Shown: positions 53,160 through 62,449, counted from the stretch's first letter. The stretch is DNA of 64,000 nt from Pseudobdellovibrionaceae bacterium (GCA_022843825.1 JALHMX010000006.1:1-64000), one strand, 5' to 3'. The notes: a model not told the origin generated them from the sequence alone. Program-made: numbers and translations.

Positions 53160-53927
53160 TTAAAATAAGTAATTCAAACCTAAATACAAATTTGTAGTGT
53201 AAGTAACTCGCTCAGAGAAACTATCTAGTGCTGGAATTGGATCTGTTTGAAAATTGGCTCCTTCGCTACCATCTCTTAACGCTCCTGCCTTAAAAGGGAT
53301 AGGAGCCTGATGGGCAAATACTTTAAAATCAAGTTTTAATGAAAGATGTTTTCCAAAATAAAATCTTTCTCCAATTCCTAAAGCAAGTGCAGGATATGAC
53401 TTATGTTCGTATTTAATCATCCCTAAAGCTCCCGATCCATAAATAGTTGTATTTATTACGGTGTCGCCCGTCACAGAAAGTTTCCCATAAAAGGGCGAGT
53501 AATTGTAATCCAACATCATAGTATTTAATGGTTTTGGTGCACGATTAAAATCTAAACCAAAATCATTTTTTAATCCCTGAGCATCTTTAGACAATCCCGA
53601 ACTATTTAAACTGTAGGCTGCACCCAAAGAGTGATTCTCGCTAAAATGATAGTTGGCTTCAATACCAAACTTAGTGGTTTGGGCAATCGGCTCCGTTAAA
53701 GCAAGGCCTCCAAAAATTCCGACATCGATACGACCTTCTTTAGCTACGTTTCTGTTTTTAACACTGACGGTGGTATCAAAAACTGGAAGCACGGATTCAC
53801 GTGCAAGTTCATCTTCTGGCACTTCAAGCTTTTCATCCTGCGCTGCTGCAGTTAAGCTTAGCAGCAGTGCTGCTGCGATTAAGCAAACTTTTTTCATTTC
53901 TAAACTCTTTGAAATAAACTTTTTCAT
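53160..53927 (-). CDS. gltA: GltA-type outer-membrane beta-barrel protein
   Basis: A 255-aa exported protein: signal peptide (VCLIAAALLLSLTAAAQ) after a short N-terminal stretch, an acidic linker, then a barrel (~65-255) with GRIDVGIFGGLALTEPI, FGIEANYHFSENHSLGAAY, YSPFYGKLSVTGDTVIN, and C-terminal LYLGLNYLF ending in Phe. Paralogue of gltB. The ATG at 53927 has AGAGGT upstream; an ATG 11 codons in lacks one. It starts 10 bases after the kdsC stop, so the gliding cluster is joined to the LPS gene without a visible promoter. Confidence 0.85.
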   Translation of the reverse strand: MKKFISKSLEMKKVCLIAAALLLSLTAAAQDEKLEVPEDELARESVLPVFDTTVSVKNRNVAKEGRIDVGIFGGLALTEPIAQTTKFGIEANYHFSENHSLGAAYSLNSSGLSKDAQGLKNDFGLDFNRAPKPLNTMMLDYNYSPFYGKLSVTGDTVINTTIYGSGALGMIKYEHKSYPALALGIGERFYFGKHLSLKLDFKVFAHQAPIPFKAGALRDGSEGANFQTDPIPALDSFSERVTYTTNLYLGLNYLF

Positions 53928-53937
53928 AATACCTCTA

Positions 53938-54444
53938 TTAATCCTTATTAGAGTAAAAACCGTATTTTAAAATATAATCACAAACTTCACGTACAGCTCC
54001 GTTGCCGGCAGGTCGCTTTGTGATGTACTGAACTGAACTGACGACATCATCCATCGCGTCTGGCACTGTGGCTGAAAACTGAACCTGATTCAAAATGGGT
54101 AAATCAAAATAGTCGTCTCCCATGTAGGCCATCTCTTCAGGCATGATTCCGGACTCCTGCTGCAATTTTTCAAAGGCCGGCAACTTATCCACTGAACCCT
54201 CGTAAAGATAATGAATACCCAATGACTTCACCCTTGTGCGAATATCGACGGCATTTGATCCAGTAATGATCGCCACCTTGTAATTCGCTTCTATCAAGGC
54301 TTTGATTCCCATGCCGTCACGAACAGAAAAGTATCTTTTCCATTCTCCGTCTGAACCCAAAAAAACGCGACAGTCGGTTAAAATTCCGTCTACGTCTAAA
54401 ATGAGCATTTTAATATTCTTCAGTTTTTTTACATCTATAGCCAC
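53938..54444 (-). CDS. kdsC: KdsC-type 3-deoxy-D-manno-octulosonate 8-phosphate phosphatase
   Basis: HAD-family phosphatase that releases Kdo from Kdo-8-P. Motif I MLILDVDGILTD (nucleophile Asp), KRYFSVRDGMGIKAL, motif II AIITGSNAVDI, motif III lysine region, motif IV MAYMGDDYFDLPIL and FSATVPDA; the C-terminal PAGNGAVREVCDYIL is KdsC-specific. The start is uncertain: a GTG at 54444 gives the family length (~168 aa); the open frame extends further to a TTG at 54540. The gene ends 10 bases before gltA. Confidence 0.93.
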   Translation of the reverse strand: MAIDVKKLKNIKMLILDVDGILTDCRVFLGSDGEWKRYFSVRDGMGIKALIEANYKVAIITGSNAVDIRTRVKSLGIHYLYEGSVDKLPAFEKLQQESGIMPEEMAYMGDDYFDLPILNQVQFSATVPDAMDDVVSSVQYITKRPAGNGAVREVCDYILKYGFYSNKD

Positions 54445-54654
54445 GTATGTATTGTCCAGAATATTTTCAGCAGCGGCAACACAGCCCACAGTCAATGGTC
54501 TAGAAAACGAGGGATAATTTTGTGAATAAGTTATAATCAAATATTATGTTGCCCTGCACCTGTACTAAGATCGGGGTTTTTAGTGACACAAATGAAGTTT
54601 TTTCAATGCGACCCTCAAATAGCCAATTCCCTTGAATACATGATCTTTTTTAAT

Positions 54655-54749
54655 ATTCATTATATGAATTTTAACTATTCATTTCATGAATTTTACAATA
54701 CATGCTATGCGTACTAAAACGGTCTCAGGTTTTTACCTGAGGAGAAAAT
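54655..54749 (+). promoter_or_regulatory. double-palindrome promoter and ribosome-site hairpin of the 54750 gene
   Basis: Two palindromes, ATTCATTATATGAAT (54655-54669) and ATTCATTTCATGAAT (54677-54691), are 22 bp apart. A candidate promoter (TTAACT 54671-54676, 17-bp spacer, TACAAT 54694-54699) has the second palindrome exactly in its spacer and the first directly upstream. The transcript leader holds a hairpin, CTCAGGT (54724-54730) with ACCTGAG (54735-54741), whose 3' arm covers the first bases of the AGGAG ribosome site (54740-54744). Confidence 0.6.
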
Positions 54750-55382
54750 ATGAAAAAAATAATATTAGTGACAGTGGCTCTGGCAACAGCTTTAAGTGCA
54801 AATGCGATTCAAACATCCGCAACAAAAAATAAAAACCTAAAAGTTTTTATAACCAAGGATGCGTACTCTCAGACACTTCGAGAGGGCGTTGTTCATGATC
54901 AAATTCTTAAAAGTGACGCGGACCAAGCTGCTTTAGTCGTTTTAGCAAGAAAAGCTAAGGCCGCCGGATTTCCCATCCGCACTAAGAGACTAGATATATA
55001 CACCCCGATTCAGGTCATTACGATTGCTACAAACGCAACTCACACTATAGAAATTGAAGGGCATCCGAAATCAGAGGCGGCCTATGCCTTGGTCGTCAGT
55101 TCAAAATCTAATGCCAAGTTGTTGGATGTGTTAACTGAAGTGAATATTCCCGCTTTAACCACACTGACGCTAAAAGGTCAAATGGCTAAAGACTTAAAAG
55201 CCGCTTTAGTCAAAATGGGACTTACCGAAGGACAGCGTGGTGTGGTTAGCATTTTTGGTAGTAGCAATATTTACGAGGTTTCCTTCCGTTCAAATGCTGC
55301 AGTTACTTCCGATGCAATGTGCGGTGATATCGACGGATCCGGACAAGAAAAATGTATTATCTATAACAATAGTGTTAAGTAG
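54750..55382 (+). CDS. exported protein of unknown function, 210 aa, inserted between kdsD and kdsC
   Basis: Signal peptide MKKIILVTVALATALSANA. The mature part is alpha/beta with TLTLKGQMAKDLKAALVKMG near 150 and a short C-terminal segment with two Cys (MCGDIDGSGQEKCIIY), possibly a disulfide around a DxDGSG turn like a calcium-binding loop, though it is too short for a firm claim. The family is not recognised. The only plus-strand gene between engB and rpoN, it splits the kdsD-kdsC pair and has its own palindromic operator and strong ribosome site. Confidence 0.75.
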   Translation: MKKIILVTVALATALSANAIQTSATKNKNLKVFITKDAYSQTLREGVVHDQILKSDADQAALVVLARKAKAAGFPIRTKRLDIYTPIQVITIATNATHTIEIEGHPKSEAAYALVVSSKSNAKLLDVLTEVNIPALTTLTLKGQMAKDLKAALVKMGLTEGQRGVVSIFGSSNIYEVSFRSNAAVTSDAMCGDIDGSGQEKCIIYNNSVK

Positions 55383-55386
55383 ACGT

Positions 55387-56373
55387 CTATTTCCCTGACA
55401 ATAAATCTTGATAAGCAATCATCCCTACAGGTCGGCGCGGATGCGCCGACTTAGAGTCTTGAACAATAAGTACCTGAATTTTATTTTTTTCCATTAACTG
55501 TAAAGCTTTCTCGACCGCCTCATGGGCATCTATAGTTTTTGGATTCTTCGTCATAATGTCTTCGGCTTTGGCTTCAAAAGGCTTATCATTTTTTTCCAAG
55601 AAGCGACGAATATCCCCGTCAGTAATAATTCCCACCAGATCCTTATTTTGATCGACGATGCCTGCGGCTCCCCGCACGCTATGACTAGTCATCTTTGTTA
55701 AAATTTCTTTCATGGAGGTGTTTGGCTGCAGAAAGGGAATCGCATCTTCACCCTTCATCATGTCCTTAATTTTACGTAACCGCATACCTAAAGACCCTGA
55801 AGGGTGGAACTCTGCAAAGTTGTTAGTATCAAACCCGCGTTGATCTAAAACCGCCATAGCCAAAGCATCGCCCATCGCTAAAGTGGCCGTGCTGGAAGAG
55901 GTCGGGGCTAAACTTAATGGCCCAGCCTCTTTAGAAACTGAAATATTTAAAACGAGGTTGGCTGATTTTCCTAAAGTGCTCTCTGGCTTACCAGTTAATC
56001 CGATGATTTTAATGTCGTAGCGATTTGAAAAATGAATAATTGAATTCAGTTCAGCGGCCTCGCCGCCATAAGAAATCGCAATAACTAAATCATTTTTTGA
56101 AATAACGCCTAAATCACCATGACTGCTCTCTGCAGGATGAAGAAAGACCGATGCCGTTCCTGTACTGGAAAAAGTACTAGAAATTTTTCTTCCAATATGA
56201 CCGGATTTTCCAATCCCTGTGACAACTACTTTACCGCGGCAATCTAAAATCATCTTAACTGCCTTACAAAAGCTTTCATCTAAACGCTGCACAAGGGCCA
56301 GTACACTTTCAGATTCGATTTGTAGGACTTCTTTGGCGACCTGGATGATTTTCTGATTTTGCGTCATGTTCAT
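55387..56373 (-). CDS. kdsD: D-arabinose-5-phosphate isomerase (SIS + 2 CBS)
   Basis: Makes arabinose-5-phosphate, the first precursor of Kdo. The SIS domain (~40-185) has [35 protein letters not shown] and SYGGEAAEL, and two CBS repeats (~205-328) with [23 protein letters not shown] and QVLIVQDS. Length 328 aa is normal for KdsD. Its ATG overlaps the pyrG stop (ATGA). The stop codons of this gene and of the convergent 54750 gene lie in a palindrome TAGACGTCTA (55380-55389). Confidence 0.95.
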   Translation of the reverse strand: MNMTQNQKIIQVAKEVLQIESESVLALVQRLDESFCKAVKMILDCRGKVVVTGIGKSGHIGRKISSTFSSTGTASVFLHPAESSHGDLGVISKNDLVIAISYGGEAAELNSIIHFSNRYDIKIIGLTGKPESTLGKSANLVLNISVSKEAGPLSLAPTSSSTATLAMGDALAMAVLDQRGFDTNNFAEFHPSGSLGMRLRKIKDMMKGEDAIPFLQPNTSMKEILTKMTSHSVRGAAGIVDQNKDLVGIITDGDIRRFLEKNDKPFEAKAEDIMTKNPKTIDAHEAVEKALQLMEKNKIQVLIVQDSKSAHPRRPVGMIAYQDLLSGK

Positions 56374-57998
56374 ATTTTAATACTCGCTTTGACAAATGAG
56401 ACAAATAAGGGATGTGGACTTAAGGGTTTTGATTTAAATTCAGGATGAAACTGCACCCCTACGAACCAGGGGTGTTTCGGATTTTCTATTATTTCAACGA
56501 GGTTGCGATCAGGATTCATGCCTGAGAAGTGTAAGCCCGATTTTTCTAGAATAGATTTGTATTTATTATTAAACTCGTAACGATGACGATGGCGCTCTGA
56601 AATTAATGTTTTTTTGTATATTTTGGCAGCTAAACTATTTTTTGACAGCTTACACTTATAGGCGCCCAATCGCATGGTGCCACCTTTGTCCACCATGTTC
56701 CGTTGCTCTATCATAGCATCAATAACTAAATCTGATTGAACTTTAGATTTTTTCGATCCCTTCAGAAATTCTCGCGACGTAGCCTTTGGTAAATCACAGA
56801 CATTGCGTGCAAATTCAATAGCTGCTAACTGCATTCCAAAACATATCCCAAAAAATGGAATGTTGTTCTCGCGCGCATATTGGATAGCAGAAATTTTTCC
56901 CTCTATTCCACGAGGTCCAAATCCGCCGGGAACCAAAATCCCTTCAACCCCACTAAGCAAATTTTTAACATTTTGCTGACGAACTTTTTCGGAATCTATG
57001 TACTTAATAACCAGCTCGGCTTTATTGGCTATTCCAGCATGAATTAAGGACTCGTGTAAAGATTTATAGGATTCTTTTAAATCTACATATTTTCCTACAA
57101 TAGCAATCGTAACTTTTTTCTGTGGATTTTTTTGAATAGCGACAACTTTTTTCCAGCCACTTAGATTAGCTCGACGCGAATTTAATTTAAGTTGTTTAAC
57201 GACAAGCTCATCAAATTTTTCACTATTTAAAGCCAATGGAACTTCATAAATCGAGCTGGAATCTTTAGCTGAAATTACATTTTCTTTTTTTATCGAACAA
57301 AACAAACCAATTTTAGCCTTTAAATTGTCATCAATGGTTTTTTCACTGCGACATATAAGAAAATCCGGTTGCAAACCAATTTCACGTAACTCTTTCACTG
57401 AGTGCTGAGTGGGCTTACTTTTTAACTCTCCAGCGACGGCTATGTAAGGAACGTACGTCACGTGGGCTAATAGGGTATTTTCTGTGCCCATTTCTAAACG
57501 TAATTGGCGAATAGCTTCGAAAAACGGTTGGGCTTCAATGTCGCCAACTGTTCCACCAATTTCTACAATCGTTATTTGATTTTTATTTTCTTTGGCTACC
57601 TCATAAACCCGATTTTTAATTTCGTCAGTTATATGTGGAATAACTTGGACTGTTCCGCCTAAGTAGTCGCCACGACGTTCACGCGAAATAACTCGATCAT
57701 AGATTTGACCTGCGCTAACGGAATTGGCGCGCTTTAAAACCGCATTGGTAAAACGCTCGTAGTGGCCCAAGTCCATATCAGTTTCAGCGCCATCTTCAGT
57801 GACAAACACTTCCCCGTGCTGAAGCGGAGACATCGTTCCCGGGTCAACATTCAAGTACGGATCAAATTTCATCAAATTAACTTTAAATCCACGAGCTTCC
57901 AGCAATGATCCCAAGCTGGCCGCTGTTAAGCCTTTTCCAATGGATGAAACCACGCCGCCGGTAATAAAAATAAACTTGCCTTTAACTTTACTTTTCAT
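56370..57998 (-). CDS. pyrG: CTP synthase
   Basis: Aminates UTP to CTP using glutamine. The synthetase domain opens with [22 protein letters not shown] and includes [23 protein letters not shown] cut as [11 protein letters not shown] and [11 protein letters not shown]; the glutamine amidotransferase domain has [20 protein letters not shown] (nucleophile Cys) and [11 protein letters not shown]. ~542 aa, typical. An ATG at 58010 is also in frame, but the ATG at 57998 has GGAAA upstream. It overlaps kdsB and kdsD, so CTP supply is tied to CMP-Kdo synthesis. Confidence 0.97.
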   Translation of the reverse strand: MKSKVKGKFIFITGGVVSSIGKGLTAASLGSLLEARGFKVNLMKFDPYLNVDPGTMSPLQHGEVFVTEDGAETDMDLGHYERFTNAVLKRANSVSAGQIYDRVISRERRGDYLGGTVQVIPHITDEIKNRVYEVAKENKNQITIVEIGGTVGDIEAQPFFEAIRQLRLEMGTENTLLAHVTYVPYIAVAGELKSKPTQHSVKELREIGLQPDFLICRSEKTIDDNLKAKIGLFCSIKKENVISAKDSSSIYEVPLALNSEKFDELVVKQLKLNSRRANLSGWKKVVAIQKNPQKKVTIAIVGKYVDLKESYKSLHESLIHAGIANKAELVIKYIDSEKVRQQNVKNLLSGVEGILVPGGFGPRGIEGKISAIQYARENNIPFFGICFGMQLAAIEFARNVCDLPKATSREFLKGSKKSKVQSDLVIDAMIEQRNMVDKGGTMRLGAYKCKLSKNSLAAKIYKKTLISERHRHRYEFNNKYKSILEKSGLHFSGMNPDRNLVEIIENPKHPWFVGVQFHPEFKSKPLSPHPLFVSFVKASIKI

Positions 57999-58761
57999 TT
58001 GTTTTTCCATTGTTTTGTAATAAATGTTCTACTTTTTTTAAATCTTCTATCGTGTCTATGCCGTAGGTTGGCTGGGAAACAGTAATAACCTTAATCTGGG
58101 TTCCCATATCCAAAGCGCGCAATTGTTCTAAGCTTTCGCTTTTTTCCATAAATGTCGGTGCTTGTTTACAAAACTTCTGCAAAAAACTTGTACTGTAGCC
58201 GTATAAACCAATATGTTTTTGAATGGATTTATTTTTTCCTAGCGCCTCTACATTTTTTTCGCGCGAGAAAGGAATAGGTAGCCGACTAAAGCAAACTGCA
58301 TATTGTTTTTGATTAATTAAAACTTTAACCGCATTTAAATTGTCCAGATCTTCAGTAGTCAGCGGGTGAGACAACGTGGCCATCTCTAAGCCAGGGTCAT
58401 TATTAAAGGCTTGCACCAATAAATCAATATACTCCACAGGCAGTAAAGGTTCATCACCCTGTATATTAATAACTGCATCAAAATCCACACCTAAAGATTT
58501 AATCTTCTGACTGGCCTCATAGACCCGATCAGTTCCCGTGCTGGCCGATTCGGAAGTCATAATGCATTTTACATTTAACTTTTTACAAAGATCCGCAATT
58601 CCCTGGTGGTCAGTGGCCACATAAAAATCACTTAGAGTTTTACACTGCTGAACTATTTCTACCACCCACTGCAGTAAGGGTTTACCGTTCAATAGCTGTA
58701 ATGGTTTGCCATGAAACCGAGTCGATGCAAAGCGCGCCGGAATGATTCCTATGACCTTCAT
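57988..58761 (-). CDS. kdsB: 3-deoxy-manno-octulosonate cytidylyltransferase (CMP-Kdo synthetase)
   Basis: Activates Kdo with CTP. Nucleotide-binding start [50 protein letters not shown], and the family block [15 protein letters not shown] followed by SLEQLRAL and [12 protein letters not shown]. Length 257 aa is typical. Its start overlaps the engB stop by 4 bases and its end overlaps pyrG. Confidence 0.96.
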   Translation of the reverse strand: MKVIGIIPARFASTRFHGKPLQLLNGKPLLQWVVEIVQQCKTLSDFYVATDHQGIADLCKKLNVKCIMTSESASTGTDRVYEASQKIKSLGVDFDAVINIQGDEPLLPVEYIDLLVQAFNNDPGLEMATLSHPLTTEDLDNLNAVKVLINQKQYAVCFSRLPIPFSREKNVEALGKNKSIQKHIGLYGYSTSFLQKFCKQAPTFMEKSESLEQLRALDMGTQIKVITVSQPTYGIDTIEDLKKVEHLLQNNGKTNEK

Positions 58762-59390
58762 GTTTCATCCTCGACAGGATCATCTGCGCCATAGTTTTCT
58801 TTATAAGCTACTTCTTGAGTTTGAATCCATTCTTTATAGATATAATCTTCTAGTTCTTCATGGCCACTTTTTCGAGTATTAGAAATAACAAACACTGCAT
58901 TTATTTTTGAGTCTTTTTTATGTTTAGCCACGGCTTTTTGTATTTCAGGTTTAGATATTTTATCCGCCTTGGTTAAGGCAATTGCAACAGGTCGTCCATG
59001 AGTATGAACGAACTGCACCAAAACAAGTTCTTCTTTAGTCCACTTACGGCGAATATCCATAACTAACACCAGCCCGGCCAAACACGGACGTTCAGAAAGA
59101 AATTCTTCGATCATAGGCTGCCATTGTTCAACTTCATCACCACTACGAGACGCATAGCCATAACCCGGCATATCCACCAGAACGTAACTGTCATTAAAAT
59201 TAAAAAAATTAAGTAGCCGGGTTTTTCCCGGTGTTTGACTGACTTTGGCAATTTTAGAGTTGGACATATTATTAATCAGTGAAGATTTTCCGGCATTAGA
59301 GCGACCCATAAAGGCCACTTCGAACTTATCGTGTTGTGGGTAATCCTTAGGTAAAACCGCACTTTTTATAAAACTTACCTTAGCTGCCAT
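58758..59390 (-). CDS. engB: ribosome biogenesis GTPase EngB (YsxC/YihA)
   Basis: A 210-aa GTPase needed for large-subunit assembly: G1 GRSNAGKSSLIN (~30-41), G2 SQTPGKT, G3 VDMPGYGYA, G4 LTKADK, and G5-like region VISN. The SQTPGKTR and MPGYGYA wording is the EngB signature. It is the first gene of the engB-kdsB-pyrG-kdsD series and diverges from the sigma-54 activator. Confidence 0.96.
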   Translation of the reverse strand: MAAKVSFIKSAVLPKDYPQHDKFEVAFMGRSNAGKSSLINNMSNSKIAKVSQTPGKTRLLNFFNFNDSYVLVDMPGYGYASRSGDEVEQWQPMIEEFLSERPCLAGLVLVMDIRRKWTKEELVLVQFVHTHGRPVAIALTKADKISKPEIQKAVAKHKKDSKINAVFVISNTRKSGHEELEDYIYKEWIQTQEVAYKENYGADDPVEDET

Positions 59391-59619
59391 ATATGCAACT
59401 TAATATAGTCTATTCATCTGTCATCGTCATTTTCTTATTTAAAAGATGCTGATTCTCATTTTTTAGAAATGATCATCAAAAATTAGCCTGGGCTGCAACG
59501 AGTAAGACCCTATAGTTTTGATTTCGCCTCCGAAGCGGTCCGCCATTTGAAACTCTCCCCATTTATGCCGGCTAACAATTGCTGGAATGCTTAAAAATAA
59601 CGCCTAAAAAGGAGAAATC

Positions 59620-60876
59620 ATGTCATTTAAAATTGAGCTTTTTGATGGATCTCAAAAATCATGGACCTTAGACGCCCAAACCGAAGCTTACGCCAATATG
59701 GGTAAAAACACATGCTGCCAGATCCATTTAGATCACCCCAGTATAGAGGAACGACATTGCCGACTAGAAACTAAAAATCAAAAGTTATACATAAAGGATC
59801 TTCGATCAAGTCGTGGAACTTTCATCAATGGAGCCAAAGTTATAGAAGCTGAATTAAAAGATGGCGATATCATGACACTCGGCGAACTTGAATTTGTTAT
59901 TCATGATCTTAATCAATCGAAACCTAAATTTCCTTTAATGAGTAAGTCTGAAAAATGGAATAATCAGCTTAAAACTTTAGAATCAGTTTGTTTGACTAAT
60001 AACACCGTACTACTGCTCGGAGCTTCCGGTGCAGGTAAAGATGTTATTGCGCGTACCTTACATGAACATTCAGTTCGACGGAACCAACCCTTTCAAAGTG
60101 TCAACTGTTCGGCACTAACGGAAACCCTTATTGAAAGCGAGTTATTCGGACACGTAAAAGGCAGCTTTACTGGCGCCATTAGTGACCGTAAAGGTGCTTT
60201 TGAAGCAGCTCGCGGAGGAACTTTGTTTTTAGACGAGATCGGTGATTTGTCATATACACTACAAGCCAAGCTATTAAGAGCCTTAGAAAATGAAGAAATT
60301 CGTCCCGTTGGATCTGACAAAATAATTCAAACTGATGTTCGAGTTATTGCAGCCACCCATCAAAATCTTTACACCAAAATTCAAGAAGGATCCTTTCGAT
60401 CTGACTTATTTTATCGATTAAACATAATAAATATTGAAGTTCCTAATTTAAAAGACCGCATGGAAGACTTCGATGATCTTATTTATTCATTTGCTCGTTT
60501 ACAACGAGTCCGATTTTCATTTCAAGCTATACAAAAACTAAAAAAGTATGACTGGCCAGGAAATATTCGCGAACTTAAAAATGTAGTGACTCGAGCAGCA
60601 ACGCTATATCCCAAAATGTATATCACCGATACCATCATTGATCAGCTGATCAACCGTTCAGGGTATGCCGCAGATTCATATGCATCCTCTAACAAAGCAG
60701 GCTCGACGGAATCAGTTATCAAAGAAATTGAAAAACAGATGATTATAAAAAGACTATCCGCCAATCGCGGCAGTCAAAAATTAACGGCGTCCGATTTGGG
60801 CATGCCGAAATCAACTTTACATGATCGGCTGAAGAACTATAACATTGATGTTAATCAGTTTAAAAATCCGAACTAG
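59620..60876 (+). CDS. FHA-domain sigma-54-dependent transcription activator
   Basis: A 418-aa bacterial enhancer-binding protein with an FHA input domain (~20-105; ERHCRLET, LRSSRGTFINGAKV) instead of a receiver. The AAA+ domain (~125-345) has Walker A LLGASGAGKDVIA, the sigma-54 contact loop GSFTGA (a GAFTGA variant), Walker B GGTLFLDEIGDL and the arginine-finger region. C-terminal Fis-like HTH (~375-412, KLTASDLGMPKSTLHDRLKNY). FHA domains read phospho-threonine, so it is probably controlled by a Ser/Thr kinase; a kinase gene lies at 26730 but no direct link is seen. GGAG precedes the ATG. Its stop overlaps the convergent FliL-like gene by 4 bases. Confidence 0.95.
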   Translation: MSFKIELFDGSQKSWTLDAQTEAYANMGKNTCCQIHLDHPSIEERHCRLETKNQKLYIKDLRSSRGTFINGAKVIEAELKDGDIMTLGELEFVIHDLNQSKPKFPLMSKSEKWNNQLKTLESVCLTNNTVLLLGASGAGKDVIARTLHEHSVRRNQPFQSVNCSALTETLIESELFGHVKGSFTGAISDRKGAFEAARGGTLFLDEIGDLSYTLQAKLLRALENEEIRPVGSDKIIQTDVRVIAATHQNLYTKIQEGSFRSDLFYRLNIINIEVPNLKDRMEDFDDLIYSFARLQRVRFSFQAIQKLKKYDWPGNIRELKNVVTRAATLYPKMYITDTIIDQLINRSGYAADSYASSNKAGSTESVIKEIEKQMIIKRLSANRGSQKLTASDLGMPKSTLHDRLKNYNIDVNQFKNPN

Positions 60877-61640
60877 TTTTTAAGAATAAAGGTGGAATAC
60901 ATCACCTTTCGGACTTGTCCTGTGGTCAGACCTGCATTGTAGGCGTCAGCTATTTTTTCAGATAAATAAATTTTACCGTCGGTGGTAACGAGCTCGTCAT
61001 ACGAAAACTCTTCTGCTACGCGAGCTGCTAAATCGACAAACTCTGATTCGCGATCTTTAAGCTCTACAACCACTTCACGGGACAGGCCTTCTACAGTAAT
61101 CGAAAAGGCTAACATGGGATTATCCCCTGAATCTGCAGAGGGCTTAAGATTCACAAAAATTTTTTTGAGTTCAATAAAATTTTTAGATAAACGCGGATTA
61201 TCAAAAAAATACTGAGTATCATTTATAGGGTTGTATTCAGTAATCGGAATTTTCAAATCCTTAAATGAAGTCATATATAGTGACCAGCGCCAGTCCCAGA
61301 GTCTGGTTTGAAAAGCAAAATAAATTGTAAATACCACCATCAATACAGACGACCAAAACATCACGAACGCACGACGATTGTTCTTAAAATCGATCGTTCT
61401 TAAAATATTTTCTTTTGAAAAAAAATCGGCCTCAGATAAGTCAGGAGTCTCAACAGCATATTCATCCATCATCATGCACGCCGTATTATCAATCTCGATG
61501 CTTGTAAGATCCTTAGTAAATTCAGGGTCTTCTTGTTCAAGAGAGGCATCAATTTGCTTAAGCACTTCCTCTTCAACATTAGCTTTTATATCGTCCTCGC
61601 TCACGCAGCCATCCCTTTTATATATGCTTACCCTATTCAA
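60873..61640 (-). CDS. membrane protein with FliL-like periplasmic domain, 255 aa
   Basis: Residues ~1-95 are an acidic cytoplasmic region. One TM helix follows NNRR at ~95-112 (AFVMFWSSVLMVVFTIYFAF). The C-terminal ~90 residues have the FliL pattern: MLAFSITVEGLSREVVVELKDRES, then VAEEFSYDELVTTDGKIYLSEKI and a VRKVMYSTFILKN end, like 'EL.T.EGK..L...I....N..L..G.V..V.FT.F...'. FliL associates with flagellar stators (MotAB) and some bacteria have FliL-like partners of other motors. At 255 aa it is larger than FliL, and there are no flagellar genes nearby. Role unknown; a stator partner is an inference from the domain. Confidence 0.65.
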   Translation of the reverse strand: MNRVSIYKRDGCVSEDDIKANVEEEVLKQIDASLEQEDPEFTKDLTSIEIDNTACMMMDEYAVETPDLSEADFFSKENILRTIDFKNNRRAFVMFWSSVLMVVFTIYFAFQTRLWDWRWSLYMTSFKDLKIPITEYNPINDTQYFFDNPRLSKNFIELKKIFVNLKPSADSGDNPMLAFSITVEGLSREVVVELKDRESEFVDLAARVAEEFSYDELVTTDGKIYLSEKIADAYNAGLTTGQVRKVMYSTFILKN

Positions 61641-61773
61641 TCTAGATTTTATCTCTGCTAAAATCCAGTTATATTTGCTATTTTCGGCCGCTATGAACTA
61701 TCTTTTGTCTAGGAGATGAGATTTATCTACGTCCTGACTTATCATTAAAGGAAAAAATCAATATAATTTAGAT

Positions 61774-62436
61774 ATGAAATACTATCTTATAATATTGCTT
61801 TTTACTCAATTTGTGTTCTCTTGTGCATACCCTGTTAAAACTGCGGATCGACCTGAGTTAACAAAAGAAACCGAGCAAGTTATCGTCACGCGCTCAGGCA
61901 CAACCCCCAGTGTAGACACTCCAACTAAAATGTCTGAAACAGATTTAAAAAAATATGCCTTCGAGCTTGGTTTTAATCCTGATCAGGGAATTTCCGATGA
62001 GCAGCGCAGGCAAATCCTCAGTCGTTACAAAGTACGCGCACTAGAACGCACTTTAGATTCAGAAAAAGAAAGAAAACATTATTCCAAAGTTCTTCCCTAT
62101 TTAGAGTCAGATCAGGAAAAAGTAGATTATCTATCTATTCCAAGTATAGAGGGCCGCCAGGCCTGGGTTATTCGGAATAAAATTTGGTCCCGCGCTAAAA
62201 CTGATAAGGATTTTTTAGACGTGGTTGAGTCTCAAGACTTAACCCTAGGAATGAATCAAGAATTAGTCAAAAAATCCTGGGGCGATCCAGAATCTGTCGA
62301 ATACAGTGGAAACCCCATTTACCGTAATGAAAAATGGCGCTACGTACGCGATGTTCCATCGGCTCATGGCTACAAGCGCCAACTTCGTCATGTCTTCTTC
62401 GAAGGTGGTCGCGTCGTCGGCTGGGAAACAGAATAG
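61774..62436 (+). CDS. lipoprotein with SmpA/BamE-like C-terminus, 220 aa
   Basis: Lipobox FVFSC (Cys17) followed by AYPVKTAD. Residues ~60-145 are helical and charged. The last ~60 residues (LTLGMNQELVKKSWGDPESVEYSG, then NEKWRYVRD and RHVFFEGGRVVGWETE) match the beta-rich layout of the SmpA/OmlA/BamE-like domain, a common small envelope module. Function otherwise unknown. No close neighbour on the same strand. Confidence 0.75.
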   Translation: MKYYLIILLFTQFVFSCAYPVKTADRPELTKETEQVIVTRSGTTPSVDTPTKMSETDLKKYAFELGFNPDQGISDEQRRQILSRYKVRALERTLDSEKERKHYSKVLPYLESDQEKVDYLSIPSIEGRQAWVIRNKIWSRAKTDKDFLDVVESQDLTLGMNQELVKKSWGDPESVEYSGNPIYRNEKWRYVRDVPSAHGYKRQLRHVFFEGGRVVGWETE

Positions 62437-62449
62437 GCGTCGCCTATTC
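62431..62449. terminator. short perfect hairpin between convergent genes
   Basis: GAATAGGC (62431-62438) with GCCTATTC (62442-62449) form an 8-bp stem with a 3-nt loop. The lipoprotein stop TAG (62434-62436) lies in the left arm, and the eno stop lies at 62450-62452 right after it. The T-run is short, so termination is uncertain. Confidence 0.45.

Noticed and set aside
59500-59619. Possible sigma-54 promoter upstream of the FHA activator (TGGAATGC)
   Set aside because: The GG and GC elements do not have the required 10-base spacing, so the -24/-12 pattern is not met.
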